The notes below the pieces were generated by a model, which was not told the origin of the DNA, ran no database searches, and worked only from the letters and a program-made list of their open reading frames with translations. Of a stretch of 64,000 bases of DNA, positions 46,263 through 56,533 are shown one piece after another. The DNA comes from Goleter apudmare HA4340-LM2. GTDB taxonomy: Bacteria > Cyanobacteriota > Cyanobacteriia > Cyanobacteriales > Nostocaceae. Location of the stretch: assembly GCA_019359495.1 (NCBI GenBank), contig JAHHHF010000070.1, positions 186,001 to 250,000 of the forward strand. Direction: 5' to 3'. The position numbers and the translations under genes were made by a program. How positions within the stretch are numbered: the first letter of the stretch is position 1; the number at the start of each line of letters is the position of its first letter.

Positions 46263-47084
46263 ATGCTGTCAACTCAAACTCAGATATTACGGATTTCTCA
46301 AGGACAACTGAACTTACTAGAACGTTGTCCCCGTCAGTTCCAACACACTTACTTAGAAAATCTCAACGCCCCTTCAGATCCCGCACATGAAGAAAAGCAG
46401 ACTTCGGGTAGTCGCTTTCACCTGTTGATGCAGCAGCAAGAACTGGGTTTGCCAATTCATAGTATTTTACAAGCAGATCCACAACTGCAAAGCTGGATGA
46501 CAGCTTTTACTCATGCTGCACCAGAAGTCTTGAACACCGCAACGGATCACCAAACCTTCCGCGAAAGCGAACACTACCGCACCTTGCAAGTGCAGGACTA
46601 TTTGCTCACTGTGATCTATGATTTATTGATTGCAGATCATCAACAAGCGCAAATTTTTGACTGGAAAACTTATCCTAAACCAGAAAATAAACGCAATTTA
46701 GCCCAAAACTGGCAAACACGTCTATATATGTACGTGTTAGCTGAAACTAGCGAATATCTGCCAGAAAATATTTCTATGACTTACTGGTTTGTCCAATCTG
46801 GAAGTAAACCACAAAATATTAAATTCACCTATAACAATACCGAACACAACAAAACAGCAAAAAAACTTAATCAACTATTCACTCAATTAACAACTTGGCT
46901 GGAACATTACCAACGTGGCGAATTATTGCCGCAAGTAACAGTAAGTAGTAAAGCCTGTGATTACTGCCAGTTTGCTACGCTGTGCAAGCGTACACCAGTT
47001 ACAGAAACATCAATTAATCAAGTTTTACCTAATTTTGATACCATTGAAGAAGTATCACTAGAAGAATTCAAGAGTGAGATTTAA
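46263..47084 (+). CDS. PD-(D/E)XK nuclease family protein with Cas4/AddB-type Fe-S cysteines
   Basis: The 273-residue protein has His53, Asp120 and Asp133-Trp-Lys135 (DYLLTVIYDLL, FDWKTYP), the metal-binding and catalytic residues of PD-(D/E)XK nucleases. Cys22 (ERCPRQF) together with Cys232, Cys235 and Cys241 (ACDYCQFATLC) gives the C-xn-C-x2-C-x5-C pattern of the 4Fe-4S clamp in Cas4 and AddB. It is therefore probably a DNA exonuclease-type enzyme. The next gene starts on the base after its stop, and recJ follows two genes later, so a DNA-processing role is likely. No cas gene is nearby. Confidence 0.8.
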   Translation: MLSTQTQILRISQGQLNLLERCPRQFQHTYLENLNAPSDPAHEEKQTSGSRFHLLMQQQELGLPIHSILQADPQLQSWMTAFTHAAPEVLNTATDHQTFRESEHYRTLQVQDYLLTVIYDLLIADHQQAQIFDWKTYPKPENKRNLAQNWQTRLYMYVLAETSEYLPENISMTYWFVQSGSKPQNIKFTYNNTEHNKTAKKLNQLFTQLTTWLEHYQRGELLPQVTVSSKACDYCQFATLCKRTPVTETSINQVLPNFDTIEEVSLEEFKSEI

Positions 47085-47528
47085 ATGATGAATTCATGGC
47101 TTCGTTTCTGGTGGTACTGGTTAGTTATTGCGATCTGCGGAGTTACTATATTTAGCTTGAGTTTGGTATTTTTGCCGGATTTCATGCAGCTATTTTTTAA
47201 TAAAATGTTTTTTTCATCTTCCCAAGCACATTCTACATTTAGTGGAGTTGCATATTCCTACATTAAATTTGTGTATGGCGTCCTTGGTGCTGTGATGTTT
47301 GGTTGGAGTGTTGCTTTGCTTTACATTGTTGCAGTTCCATTTCGTAGCGGGAAACGCGAGGCATGGTACGCCATAACAGCATCAATACTCATGTGGTTCA
47401 TCGTAGATAGTTTGTTTTCGATATCGACAGGATTTTGGCAGAATGCAATTTTCAACACTACATTTATTGTGTTTTTTGTGATTCCTTTAATTGCCACATA
47501 CCGAAATTTTCAAAATAATTCTTTTTAA
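47085..47528 (+). CDS. Small integral membrane protein (147 aa)
   Basis: The family is not recognised. Four hydrophobic helices are apparent (about residues 9-32, 60-82, 95-112 and 118-139), and the protein has little soluble sequence. It starts directly after the nuclease stop and its own stop overlaps the next start by one base (TAATG), so it is translated with both neighbours. Whether it serves them or is simply co-transcribed is unknown. Confidence 0.7.
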   Translation: MMNSWLRFWWYWLVIAICGVTIFSLSLVFLPDFMQLFFNKMFFSSSQAHSTFSGVAYSYIKFVYGVLGAVMFGWSVALLYIVAVPFRSGKREAWYAITASILMWFIVDSLFSISTGFWQNAIFNTTFIVFFVIPLIATYRNFQNNSF

Positions 47529-48238
47529 TGACGAATATTTTCTCAATATATTTAATAGTCAGGAAATATGGCTTAGAAACTACAACCACAATTTTTATGA
47601 CAAACCTTGAAGATATGGACATCGTATATGTCCGCGAATTGGGAATCGATGACATAGCCCCGATTTACCATTTAGGAGAAGAGTTATTTACGAGCGATCG
47701 CTATCCTTATTTATACCGTACTTGGGATGAATGGGAGGTGATTGGACTTTACAATACAGATCCAGAGTACTGCCTTGTTGCTGAAATCGATGGGGAACTG
47801 GGAGGATTTATTCTCGGAACCATCATCACCAAAGCATCTTGGACTTACGGATACATTTTATGGCTAGGGGTAAATCCCAAATACCAGCGTCGGGGAGTAG
47901 CAGATAAGTTGGTTGATAAAGTCGTCGCTCGGATGATTGAAGATGGGGCGCGGTTTATGCTAGTGGACACTGATCCCACAAACGTACCAGCCGTCAAGTT
48001 TTTCAACCGCAAAGGTTTTGGCAATGTCCGTGAGCATATTTTCTTGTCGATGAATCTAAGCAAGCACCCATACTATGGCAGACTAATTGACTACGAGCAT
48101 CAAAAAGCTGAACGTGCCGGTTATAAGCGATCTCGTCCCGCTATTCGTGCCCGCAAACCCGATAGTTTCGCTAACGAAGTTGTTCTCAATCCCCTAGTGA
48201 ATGAACCTCAACCAGATTTAATCATCAATGATGAATAG
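47528..48238 (+). CDS. GNAT N-acetyltransferase, RimI-like
   Basis: A 236-residue protein with a GNAT domain at about residues 30-180: YVRELGIDDIAPIYHLGEEL, the acetyl-CoA loop LGVNPKYQRRGVADKLVDKV (Q/R-R-x-G-x-A) and PAVKFFNRKGF. The region resembles protein N-terminal acetylases. A C-terminal extension of about 50 residues is basic. The first ATG overlaps the preceding stop; a second ATG at 47597 (MTNLEDMDIVYVREL) may be the native start because the GNAT homology begins there. Confidence 0.82.
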   Translation: MTNIFSIYLIVRKYGLETTTTIFMTNLEDMDIVYVRELGIDDIAPIYHLGEELFTSDRYPYLYRTWDEWEVIGLYNTDPEYCLVAEIDGELGGFILGTIITKASWTYGYILWLGVNPKYQRRGVADKLVDKVVARMIEDGARFMLVDTDPTNVPAVKFFNRKGFGNVREHIFLSMNLSKHPYYGRLIDYEHQKAERAGYKRSRPAIRARKPDSFANEVVLNPLVNEPQPDLIINDE

Positions 48239-48312
48239 GTTTGTTATTTGTTATTTGTCATTGGTTATTTGTTGTTGCTTACTGCCCTATGCCCTACGCC
48301 CTACACCCCACT

Positions 48313-50676
48313 ATGCAATGGACTTTAACAGCAACTGAACAGCCTCCAGATTGGTTCATCCAAGCAGTGAAGCAATATACACCCGCATCAAGTGGACTCT
48401 ATGCGGCACAATTGTTGTGGCAACGCGGAATTCAAGAAAAATCACAGTTAGCGGCTTTTGTCAACTACCAAACCTATCAACCTGCCAGCCCCTTTGAATT
48501 TGGGCAAGAAATGCAGCAAGCAGTAGCACGGTTGCTGCAAGCACGTCACGCAGGCGAGAAAGTTGCTATTTGGGGAGACTTTGACGCTGATGGTATTACC
48601 GCCACATCTGTTTTGTGGGATGGTTTGGGACAATTTTTTGCCCAGAATACGCAGCTAACTTATTACATTCCCAATCGCCTCACCGAATCCCACGGACTCA
48701 ACAATCAAGGAATTGATAACTTAGCAAAACAAGGTTGCAGATTAATTGTCACTTGTGACACAGGTAGCACCAACCACGAAGAAATTGTTTATGCTCAACA
48801 GCTAGGTATCGATGTCATCGTTACAGATCACCACACTTTAGCCCCAGAACGCCCACTAGTCACAGCCATTATCAATCCCCGCAATTTACCTAATGAACAT
48901 CCGTTGTTTAATCTTTCTGGGGTGGCGGTAGCGTATAAGTTAGTAGAAGCACTTTATCAAAGCCTACCTGATGTACCTCAAAATCCGTTAGCAGATTTAT
49001 TGGACTTAGTAGCAGTTGGGTTAATTGCTGACTTGGTGCAACTGAGTGGAGATTGTCGCTATTTAGCACAATTGGGAATTCAAAGACTACAAGCAGATTT
49101 TAAACAACCACCAACAGCCCGCAGGCGTCCGGGGGTGGGGCGATTATTAGAATTGTGCCAAAAAAGTGGCGATCGCCCTACAGATATTTCCTTCGGTTTA
49201 GGGCCGCGCATTAATGCTGTTAGCCGCATCCAAGGCGACGCCAGGTTTTGCGTAGAATTACTCACCAGTCGAGATATCAAACAATGTCAGCAATTGGCAG
49301 AAATGACAGAACTAGCCAACGCCCGGCGCAAGTCCTTACAGAAAGATGTCCAAGCACAAGTAGCGCAAAAACTCAGCCAGTTAGACTTATCTACCACAAG
49401 TGCGATCGTCCTGGAAGATCCACAATGGCCTGTAGGCGTACTAGGTTTAGTCGCTGGACAAGTAGCCCAAGAGACAGGACGCCCCACTATTTTGTTGAGT
49501 ACAGAACCACCAGGGACTGGGGAAGATCTTCCCCCTTCCCCTCCGCCTCTTCTCGCCCATGGTTCCGCCCGTTCGGTGAATGCTGTCGATTTATACCAAC
49601 TTGTGAAAGACCAAGCACATTTGTTGCATCGCTTTGGTGGACATCCTTATGCTGCGGGGTTGAGTCTATTGGCGGAGAATATCCCTTTATTTAAAGACGC
49701 GATTAACCAGCGTTTGCGGCAATCTTTAGGTGGTATAACCCTATCACCAACAGTCCAAGCAGACATAGCCGTCACAGTAGCTGATTTAGGCAAAGAATTA
49801 TTTTTAGAACTGAAAATATTAGAACCTTGTGGAATGGGTAATCCAGTCCCCAAACTACTGATCCAAAATTGCTGGTTTGAAAATGCTTGGCATCGCAATC
49901 AGCAAGATTCTCAAGGAAAAAAAATCCAGTACATTAAAACTGAGTTTGATATTCGGGATGATTCTACTAAAAACCCCTTTCCTGGGATTTGGTGGGGACA
50001 CTACAAAGATGAATTACCCATAGGTAGATGTGATTGCGTAGCTGAACTCGACTACAACAGCTTCAAAAAACGCTATGAAATCCGATTAATTGCCGTCCGT
50101 CCCACAGAGAACTCACCACTCAACACTCAAACAACAGCAAACATCCTCGACTGGCGTAACTTCCCCACAGAAAAACACCCAGCACTCAGCACTCAACACA
50201 CCCTACGGGAAGCCGCAGCAGCGTTTACAGCACTGATAATTGCAGAATGTCCCACTAGTTGGGATGATTTACGAGCATGGTGGAAAAAGTCACTCTACAA
50301 TGGGCAATCATTAGCCCTAGCATGGACTGCACCCAACTACCAACCACCAAGCAAAATTTGGCTGACTCTAGTGGGAATTGCCAAATACTTCAGTCGCACC
50401 AATCAATTAGTTACCCGCGCCAAACTTTTAGAAAAACTAGAAATCGGCGATCAAAGCTTATTTTTGGGAATTAAAGCTTTAAAATACCTAGGGTTTACAC
50501 TCCAACGACAAGACCGTGAATTGCAAATCAGCTACAATCCCCAAAATGTATCTGCAACTCTTGCTGATCATGCTGTTGCCAAATTTTTAGCCGCCGTCCA
50601 CGAAGAACAATTTCAGCGCCAGTATTTTACCGAAGTGCCTTTGTCTACTATTGTGGCAATTGTGAATCGTCAGTAG
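48313..50676 (+). CDS. recJ: Single-stranded-DNA-specific exonuclease RecJ
   Basis: RecJ digests single-stranded DNA 5' to 3' in recombination and repair. The ATG at 48313 gives 787 residues starting MQWTLTATEQPPDW; the frame runs further upstream through a heptamer repeat without a convincing start. The DHH-family motifs are present: GDFDADGIT (about residues 87-95), VTDHHT with the DHH at about residues 172-174, the DHHA1-type HGSARSVNAVDL and HRFGGHPYAAGLSL. A long C-terminal region (about residues 560-787) exceeds the E. coli protein, as often in cyanobacteria. It is the last gene of the nuclease/membrane/GNAT cluster. Confidence 0.93.
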   Translation: MQWTLTATEQPPDWFIQAVKQYTPASSGLYAAQLLWQRGIQEKSQLAAFVNYQTYQPASPFEFGQEMQQAVARLLQARHAGEKVAIWGDFDADGITATSVLWDGLGQFFAQNTQLTYYIPNRLTESHGLNNQGIDNLAKQGCRLIVTCDTGSTNHEEIVYAQQLGIDVIVTDHHTLAPERPLVTAIINPRNLPNEHPLFNLSGVAVAYKLVEALYQSLPDVPQNPLADLLDLVAVGLIADLVQLSGDCRYLAQLGIQRLQADFKQPPTARRRPGVGRLLELCQKSGDRPTDISFGLGPRINAVSRIQGDARFCVELLTSRDIKQCQQLAEMTELANARRKSLQKDVQAQVAQKLSQLDLSTTSAIVLEDPQWPVGVLGLVAGQVAQETGRPTILLSTEPPGTGEDLPPSPPPLLAHGSARSVNAVDLYQLVKDQAHLLHRFGGHPYAAGLSLLAENIPLFKDAINQRLRQSLGGITLSPTVQADIAVTVADLGKELFLELKILEPCGMGNPVPKLLIQNCWFENAWHRNQQDSQGKKIQYIKTEFDIRDDSTKNPFPGIWWGHYKDELPIGRCDCVAELDYNSFKKRYEIRLIAVRPTENSPLNTQTTANILDWRNFPTEKHPALSTQHTLREAAAAFTALIIAECPTSWDDLRAWWKKSLYNGQSLALAWTAPNYQPPSKIWLTLVGIAKYFSRTNQLVTRAKLLEKLEIGDQSLFLGIKALKYLGFTLQRQDRELQISYNPQNVSATLADHAVAKFLAAVHEEQFQRQYFTEVPLSTIVAIVNRQ

Positions 50677-50797
50677 TCAATAAATATAGGGCATTTAAGA
50701 TAGCGATCGCTATTCTCAATCATGAAGCGTATTACACGATCAAGAGCATAGAGTCGGTTGTCATACCAATTTGAAAAAAGAATGCGACAAATAGTAG

Positions 50798-50817
50798 GGG
50801 CAAACGGTTGTTTGCCC
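50798..50817. repeat. Hairpin GGGCAAAC-GGTT-GTTTGCCC
   Basis: A perfect 8-bp stem with a 4-base loop between convergent recJ and ftsH. It may terminate recJ or be a small repeat. Confidence 0.5.
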
Positions 50818-50907
50818 TCTGATGCCGTGCCCTTACGATTTTTGGGGAGGCAGACCCTAATTAAATTCGGTCAATGTCTATTGCGAAATTCCCAAGAGAA
50901 AAAAATC

Positions 50908-50939
50908 GGGGTAATCCCAGAACATCCCAGAATTACCCC
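50908..50939 (-). terminator. Intrinsic terminator of ftsH
   Basis: On the minus strand GGGGTAAT pairs with ATTACCCC around a 16-base loop and is followed by GATTTTTTT. It begins 27 bases after the ftsH stop. Confidence 0.85.
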
Positions 50940-50965
50940 AAATTTAAATTTAAGTGAAAATCAAC

Positions 50966-52804
50966 TTAAGCAAAGGCAGCTGTTTTCACATCGTTATTTG
51001 TGAGAATTTCTTGTAACTCATCGGCATCTACTGTTTCTTTATCAACCAGCATTTGCGCGATTTGATCAAGAATGTGACGGTTATTTACCAGCACTTCTTT
51101 AGCGCGAGTGTAAGCCACATCTACCAGCTTGCGTACCTCTTCATCAATTGCTGCCGCAGTTTCTTCCGAGAAATCGCGCTCTGACATGATATCCCGACCA
51201 AGGAACATATTGCCTTGCTGACGACCAAGGGCAACGGGCCCTAATCTATCACTCATACCGAAGCGGGTGATCATCTGGCGAGCCACACGGGCTACCTGTT
51301 GCAAGTCATTAGAAGCACCTGTAGTAACTTCTTCTTCCCCAAAGATCAATTCTTCCGCAAGACGACCACCTAATGCCACTGCCATCTGATTTTCTAGATA
51401 AGCACGGCTGTACAAACCAGTGTCCATCCGATCTTCGCTAGGGGTGAACCAAGTTAAACCACCTGCGCGACCGCGAGGAATGATACTAATTTTTTGTACT
51501 GGGTCATAGTCGGGCATCAAAGCACCAACTAAGGCATGACCAGCTTCGTGATACGCTACTAATACTTTGCGTTTTTCGCTCATCACCCGGTCTTTCTTCT
51601 CTGGGCCTGCCAAAACGCGATCGATCGCATCATTGATTTCATCCATCGAAATTTCGGTCAGGTTGCGCCGTGCTGCCAAAATTGCGGCTTCGTTGAGTAG
51701 GTTGGATAAATCAGCACCTGTAAACCCAGGGGTACGACGGGCAATTTTATCTAAATCTACATCCTTAGCCAAGGTCTTACCACGGGCATGAACCTTGAGA
51801 ATTTCACTACGTCCTGCATAGTCGGGGCGGTCTACCACAACTTGACGGTCAAAGCGACCAGGACGCAATAAAGCTGCATCAAGAACATCAGGACGGTTGG
51901 TAGCAGCAATAATAATGATGCCTGTGTTACCTTCAAAACCATCCATTTCTGTGAGCAACTGGTTGAGGGTTTGTTCCCGCTCATCGTTACCACCACCTAA
52001 ACCAGCACCCCGTTGACGACCGACGGCATCAATTTCATCGATGAAGACGATACAGGGAGCATTGGATTTAGCTTGCTCAAACAAGTCACGGACGCGGGAA
52101 GCACCCACACCCACAAACATTTCCACAAACTCAGAACCAGAGATGGAGAAGAACGGTACACCTGCTTCTCCTGCTACCGCACGAGCTAGGAGGGTTTTAC
52201 CAGTACCAGGAGGGCCGACTAGCAATACACCTTTAGGAATTTTGGCACCAACTGCGGTAAAGCGATCGGCGTTTTTGAGAAAGTCTACAACTTCGTTTAA
52301 TTCCAGCTTGGCTTGGTCAATACCAGCGACATCACCAAATGTTACTTGGGTTTGTGGCTCCATTTGCACTCTGGCTTTAGATTTACCAAAGTTCATCGCT
52401 TGGCTACCTGGGCCACTTTGGGCACGGCGTAGCAAGAAGAACAAGCCCACTAGAAGTAATACAGGGAAGAATAAGCTGCTGAGTGCCTTAAACCAAAATC
52501 CTTCATCAGTTTGAGGCAAAACAGAAATATCAACACCTTTAGCAGTCAGGGTATTGATTAAGTCAGGGTCGTTAACTAAGGTGACTACCTTCTTGTTACC
52601 GTCTGTGGAAGTGACAAGGGCTGTAGCTCTGTCTGCACTTAAACTGACTTTACCTACATTACCTTTTTCAACTTCTTGTATAAACTGACTGTACCGCCAT
52701 GTTTCCCTGCTTTGGGGTTGTTTGTCAAAGAATGCTGTTCCTAAAGCAATGACAACTATAAAAAGCAGCGCGTACAGCCCCGCATTTCTCCACCGTTTAT
52801 TCAC
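50966..52804 (-). CDS. ftsH: ATP-dependent zinc metalloprotease FtsH
   Basis: FtsH is a membrane AAA+ protease that degrades damaged membrane proteins, including photosystem II D1 in cyanobacteria. The 612-residue protein has two N-terminal membrane helices (about residues 7-26 and 104-125) flanking a lumenal or periplasmic domain, Walker A GPPGTGKT near residue 200, Walker [17 protein letters not shown] region [20 protein letters not shown] and the zinc motif HEAGH. Length is normal. Cyanobacteria have about four paralogues; which one this is cannot be decided here. Confidence 0.96.
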   Translation of the reverse strand: MNKRWRNAGLYALLFIVVIALGTAFFDKQPQSRETWRYSQFIQEVEKGNVGKVSLSADRATALVTSTDGNKKVVTLVNDPDLINTLTAKGVDISVLPQTDEGFWFKALSSLFFPVLLLVGLFFLLRRAQSGPGSQAMNFGKSKARVQMEPQTQVTFGDVAGIDQAKLELNEVVDFLKNADRFTAVGAKIPKGVLLVGPPGTGKTLLARAVAGEAGVPFFSISGSEFVEMFVGVGASRVRDLFEQAKSNAPCIVFIDEIDAVGRQRGAGLGGGNDEREQTLNQLLTEMDGFEGNTGIIIIAATNRPDVLDAALLRPGRFDRQVVVDRPDYAGRSEILKVHARGKTLAKDVDLDKIARRTPGFTGADLSNLLNEAAILAARRNLTEISMDEINDAIDRVLAGPEKKDRVMSEKRKVLVAYHEAGHALVGALMPDYDPVQKISIIPRGRAGGLTWFTPSEDRMDTGLYSRAYLENQMAVALGGRLAEELIFGEEEVTTGASNDLQQVARVARQMITRFGMSDRLGPVALGRQQGNMFLGRDIMSERDFSEETAAAIDEEVRKLVDVAYTRAKEVLVNNRHILDQIAQMLVDKETVDADELQEILTNNDVKTAAFA

Positions 52805-52890
52805 TGAGGTCTGTCCTCCTGATATTTTTTGTGCGTTCTTGTAGCTTCTCTGATTGGAGAGGGCATTATTAAGAATTATGTTAACTTATT

Positions 52891-53790
52891 TTAAGTTATA
52901 CCATAATCGGGTTTCCGCCATGCTAAAAAAAGCTCCTTTAGTTGCTGAAAACAAGCATGGTTGGGATTATATTGTAACGAGCCTGGAGGTTGCTTGACGG
53001 TGTGGATGGGAATGATTTCTACTACACTGTTGGTATAGGCGATCGCTTCTAACCCCTTGACTAGCTCTACTGTCCAAGGTTCCTCCTTTACTTGCTGCTG
53101 GTGATTTATTAACCAATTAATAATCTGCATTCTCATAATTCCCGGCAAAATGATGTTTGTTAGTGGTGGCGTCCACCAATAGCCATTCCCCCACCCCCAA
53201 AGGTTACCTGTGCTAGTTTCTAGCCAATTTCCCCTAGCATCCACTAAAATTGCTTCTTGAGCATCTAATTGTTGGGCGTGATGCTTTGCTAACCAAGGAC
53301 TGAGGTAATTGCCTGTTTTATGCTCTGGTAAACTGCGATATAACTCAGCATTAGTAACAGCACACGTGACACCAGTTGTTTGTTTATCGGTCAAATCTTG
53401 TGGTAATGACCTACCAATAATCCATTCTCGCCCATCAGGAAAGAGGGTAATTCTGAGCACAGGAAAGATGGCTGAGATAATTTCTGCGCCTTGACGTACT
53501 CGACTCCAGTTTGGTTGTTGCCAAGCAAAAGTCTGCAAGCTAAATTTTAGGCGATCGCAGTGTGCAACCCAATTAGTTAAACTACTATCGAGCGACTTTC
53601 CATAAATCCGCAGGGTTGTAAAAACCGTTGCCCCATAGAGTAACCCCGGATCAGTAATTTCTAATTCTAAGGTTTGGGACTCAATTAATTTACCGTTGTA
53701 CCAAAAGATAGTTTTAACCTCAGTGAAAATGGGCAATAGGCAATAACCCTGTACTCTTGACTTCTTAACAAATGACAAATGACAAATCAA
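52891..53790 (-). CDS. Class IV aminotransferase (aminodeoxychorismate lyase-like)
   Basis: A PLP-dependent fold-type IV enzyme: FWYNGKLIESQTLELEITDP, GLLYGATVFTTLRIYGKSLD, the PLP lysine in HKTGNYLSPWLAKHHAQQLD and the ILVDARGNWLETSTGNLWGW phosphate-binding segment. Family members include PabC, branched-chain and D-amino-acid aminotransferases, and folate (pABA) synthesis is plausible but unproven. No ATG or GTG exists at the expected N-terminus (near 53709); the frame opens at a TTG inside a heptamer tract (53790), and another TTG lies at 53736. Start is undecided, and ATC-type initiation or a recent mutation is possible. Confidence 0.8.
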   Translation of the reverse strand: MICHLSFVKKSRVQGYCLLPIFTEVKTIFWYNGKLIESQTLELEITDPGLLYGATVFTTLRIYGKSLDSSLTNWVAHCDRLKFSLQTFAWQQPNWSRVRQGAEIISAIFPVLRITLFPDGREWIIGRSLPQDLTDKQTTGVTCAVTNAELYRSLPEHKTGNYLSPWLAKHHAQQLDAQEAILVDARGNWLETSTGNLWGWGNGYWWTPPLTNIILPGIMRMQIINWLINHQQQVKEEPWTVELVKGLEAIAYTNSVVEIIPIHTVKQPPGSLQYNPNHACFQQLKELFLAWRKPDYGIT

Positions 53791-54575
53791 TCCTTTTCAG
53801 GGAATAAAATTCTGTTATTGCCTTCCGGAGTGGTAATTACCTGGCCTCCTAAAGCCTCAATTTCACTAATTGCTCGTTTCCGAGTCCGGGCATCAATTTG
53901 ATTATTTAAAATCATTGCCCAAGTAGAGATACGAGCGTATTTACTATCAGGGTTGTTACTCAAAAATTCAGCAGTTCTTTGAGAAATAATAGCTGCATTC
54001 TGACTTTCTTCATCTGAATAGGTTTTAGCCCATTCTGCTGCCGTTGCAAAAGATTTTTGAGCAGATTGAGTATCCCCTAAAAATAATAATTCATCAATAC
54101 CTTTATAACGCCAAATATAGTAAGATTTTTCCGGAATTTGAGGCGACAGAGACTTTAAACCTTTTGCCATCAATTCTATAGACCGTTCTGGCATTGCCGC
54201 ATATATTGAAGTACTGCTAGAAAGACTTTGATAGGCTGATAAAAATCGTGGATCACGTTCAAGAATTACTTCAAAATATTCTGGACTGAGACTGTAGCCA
54301 GTTTTGGCACGCAATTCTTCATCACCAAAGTATTGTAAAAAATTGAGATATTCCCAATTTGCAATCAAGTTATCATATCCAAAGCTAGGCATTTGCCTAA
54401 CCAGCTTAAGCCGCGTACTTTCTGCTTTAATTTCTCTTTCTAGAGCTTCTAAAGAATTAGTTTGTTTGTCATTGAGCAGTTTTTGTAGTTGAGGGAATTG
54501 AATCAAGCCAACTCCAAATATACACAAACAAACTGCGAAAGATGCACCAATAGTTTGACGAGATAGACTAAACAT
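53787..54575 (-). CDS. Membrane-anchored helical-repeat protein (262 aa)
   Basis: The family is not recognised by name. The N-terminus is a membrane anchor (about residues 8-27, IGASFAVCLCIFGVGLIQF), then a helical region with TPR-like units (PEYFEVILERDPRFLSAYQS, then GDTQSAQKSFATAAEWAKTY and NAAIISQRTAEFLSNNPDSK). It ends in a GGQVITTPEGNNRILFPEKD segment. It may be a scaffold at the membrane. It abuts the aminotransferase gene, with at most 4 bases of overlap, on the same strand. Confidence 0.65.
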   Translation of the reverse strand: MFSLSRQTIGASFAVCLCIFGVGLIQFPQLQKLLNDKQTNSLEALEREIKAESTRLKLVRQMPSFGYDNLIANWEYLNFLQYFGDEELRAKTGYSLSPEYFEVILERDPRFLSAYQSLSSSTSIYAAMPERSIELMAKGLKSLSPQIPEKSYYIWRYKGIDELLFLGDTQSAQKSFATAAEWAKTYSDEESQNAAIISQRTAEFLSNNPDSKYARISTWAMILNNQIDARTRKRAISEIEALGGQVITTPEGNNRILFPEKD

Positions 54576-54745
54576 AGGGCATGGGAGAAATCAATTCAAA
54601 ATTCGTCTTGAAAAGTTTCCTAGGTTGGGAAACCTGTCTACAGAACTTTCCGCAAAATTCAAAATTAAAGAAATTCTGGGGAATAGGGGAGATGAGGGAA
54701 AAATCGCTAATGCTCCTTGACTCTTGACCATTGACTCTTGACAAC

Positions 54746-55963
54746 TCACTTTCGTAAAAGTTGCCAACATTGTTGAGCGATCGCCCAATCTTCTTGAGTC
54801 TTGATTACTAATACTCGCACTGCTGATTCGGATGTGGCAATATCTTCATCAACAGGTTGGGACTGATTTTTTTTAGGGTTGATTTTCAATCCTAGAAACG
54901 CGAAGGCTTCACAAGCAGCCTGGCGCACTCCTGGGGAGTGTTCACCGATCCCTGCTGTGAATACTAAGGCATCTAATCCTCTTAGACTAGCAAGCATAGC
55001 ACCGATTCCAGCCCGCAAGTGATGCATGTAGATATCCCAGGCGAGTTGGGCGCGGTAGTTACCTTGAGCGATCGCTTGGATGACTTCGGGTAAATCGCTG
55101 GATATCCCCGAAATTCCCCTTAAACCGGAAGCTTTATTGAGCACATAATCTAGTCTTTCGGCGGAGTAATTGTATTCCCGTAAGAGGTAAATGAGAATTC
55201 CTGGATCAACAGAACCACTGCGACTACCCATCATCAAGCCTTCTAAAGGAGTGAATCCCATAGTTGTATCAATGCTCTTACCGTTTTGAATTGCGGCTAA
55301 AGAGCAGCCGTTACCTAAATGACAGGTAATTAACTTGAGAGAGGCTAAATCTCGACCTAGGATATCAGCTGCGCGTCTGGAGCAGTATTGATGACTAATA
55401 CCATGAAAGCCGTAGCGGATAATACCTTGCTCTACCCACTCATAAGGGCCAGGATAGATTGCAGCTGCATCAGGGAGGGTAGCGTGAAAGCCTGTATCAA
55501 ATACTGCTACTTGAGGTACAGAATCCAAACTGTGCTCAATTGCTTCGATTCCTTCTAAAGCTGCTGGGTTATGCGCTGGAGCTAAATTATAAAGACTAGC
55601 GATCGCCTGTTTAACTTTTTCATCGATGATGACCGCATTACGGTACTCTCTACCACCATGTACTACGCGATGACCCACCACATCGATTGCTGATAGATTA
55701 CTAATCACCTTAGTAGCACCACGAGTGAGAGTGTAGAGCATATAGGTGACGTGTGCGCGTCGAGAGTCAGCATAGATGGATTCTTGCAGGGTTTCACCTG
55801 TAGCTGTTTTTACCTGAATTTCCGCTACGCCACGATCCTGAGTCCAGTTTACTTTACCTTCCCAAAGGGGTTGGGGTGGTTGCTGAGGGAGAGTCTCATC
55901 TGAAATATCATACAAACAACTTTTTTGACTACTAGATCCGGCATTGAGTACAAGTATTTTCAT
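54746..55963 (-). CDS. ackA: Acetate kinase
   Basis: A 405-residue ASKHA-family kinase that interconverts acetate + ATP and acetyl phosphate + ADP. It starts MKILVLNAGSSSQKSCLYD and contains HRVVHGGREY, FDTGFHATLPD, GFHGISHQYCS, the nucleotide-binding HLGNGCSLAAI and FTAGIGEHSP. All are the usual AckA motifs, and length is normal. The partner phosphotransacetylase gene is not in the window. It stands alone on the minus strand with an unusually long and repeat-rich region upstream. Confidence 0.96.
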   Translation of the reverse strand: MKILVLNAGSSSQKSCLYDISDETLPQQPPQPLWEGKVNWTQDRGVAEIQVKTATGETLQESIYADSRRAHVTYMLYTLTRGATKVISNLSAIDVVGHRVVHGGREYRNAVIIDEKVKQAIASLYNLAPAHNPAALEGIEAIEHSLDSVPQVAVFDTGFHATLPDAAAIYPGPYEWVEQGIIRYGFHGISHQYCSRRAADILGRDLASLKLITCHLGNGCSLAAIQNGKSIDTTMGFTPLEGLMMGSRSGSVDPGILIYLLREYNYSAERLDYVLNKASGLRGISGISSDLPEVIQAIAQGNYRAQLAWDIYMHHLRAGIGAMLASLRGLDALVFTAGIGEHSPGVRQAACEAFAFLGLKINPKKNQSQPVDEDIATSESAVRVLVIKTQEDWAIAQQCWQLLRK

Positions 55964-56395
55964 ACTACTTTAATTGTCACTTGAGAAAGTGTAAACACAA
56001 TTAATCAGTGGATATTTTTGGTGTTTTTGAGAATGCTGCAAGGTATGAGAGGAGATGCATTTCAATGCAGCATAGGCTTTCATACTTCATATTACAACTG
56101 TTCAAAGTTTCACTAGAGTATTTGTGAATTAAGTGTAAGTATTTCTTTATTTTGTTGGAGGTATTTAAAATCAACACAAAATACAGCAAATTCTAACTTG
56201 GTGAGGTATGGATGATCCTCAAAGGATGTTTGTAAAGTCTAATGTATTACTCGCTCAGAGCATGTTTGAAAAGTTTTGGGCGAATATAATTCGCTACTAC
56301 ACAGGCAAAGTCCACCGACCTGGTCTAACACAAAATCAAGGATTTGAAACCTGCAAAGGCAGGTTTTGTCTGTATAGCCAAGCCACTGCTTTGAG

Positions 56396-56492
56396 GAGAC
56401 AGCGCCGTGGGCGGGTTTCCCGACTTGTTCGCGCAGCGTCTCCCCTTGGGAGAGGCGACTGTCGTCGGGTTTCCCGATTTGTAGCAGGTGGC
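56396..56492. repeat. 97-bp dispersed repeat, copy 2
   Basis: Inverted copy of 10751-10847. It contains two copies of CGGGTTTCCCGA, and its outer part is a near-perfect inverted repeat. An open frame crosses it, but the sequence is clearly repeat, not gene. Confidence 0.85.
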
Positions 56493-56533
56493 GCGCGATT
56501 TCTAATCGCCAGGGCTAGTAGTCTGTCAATTTT

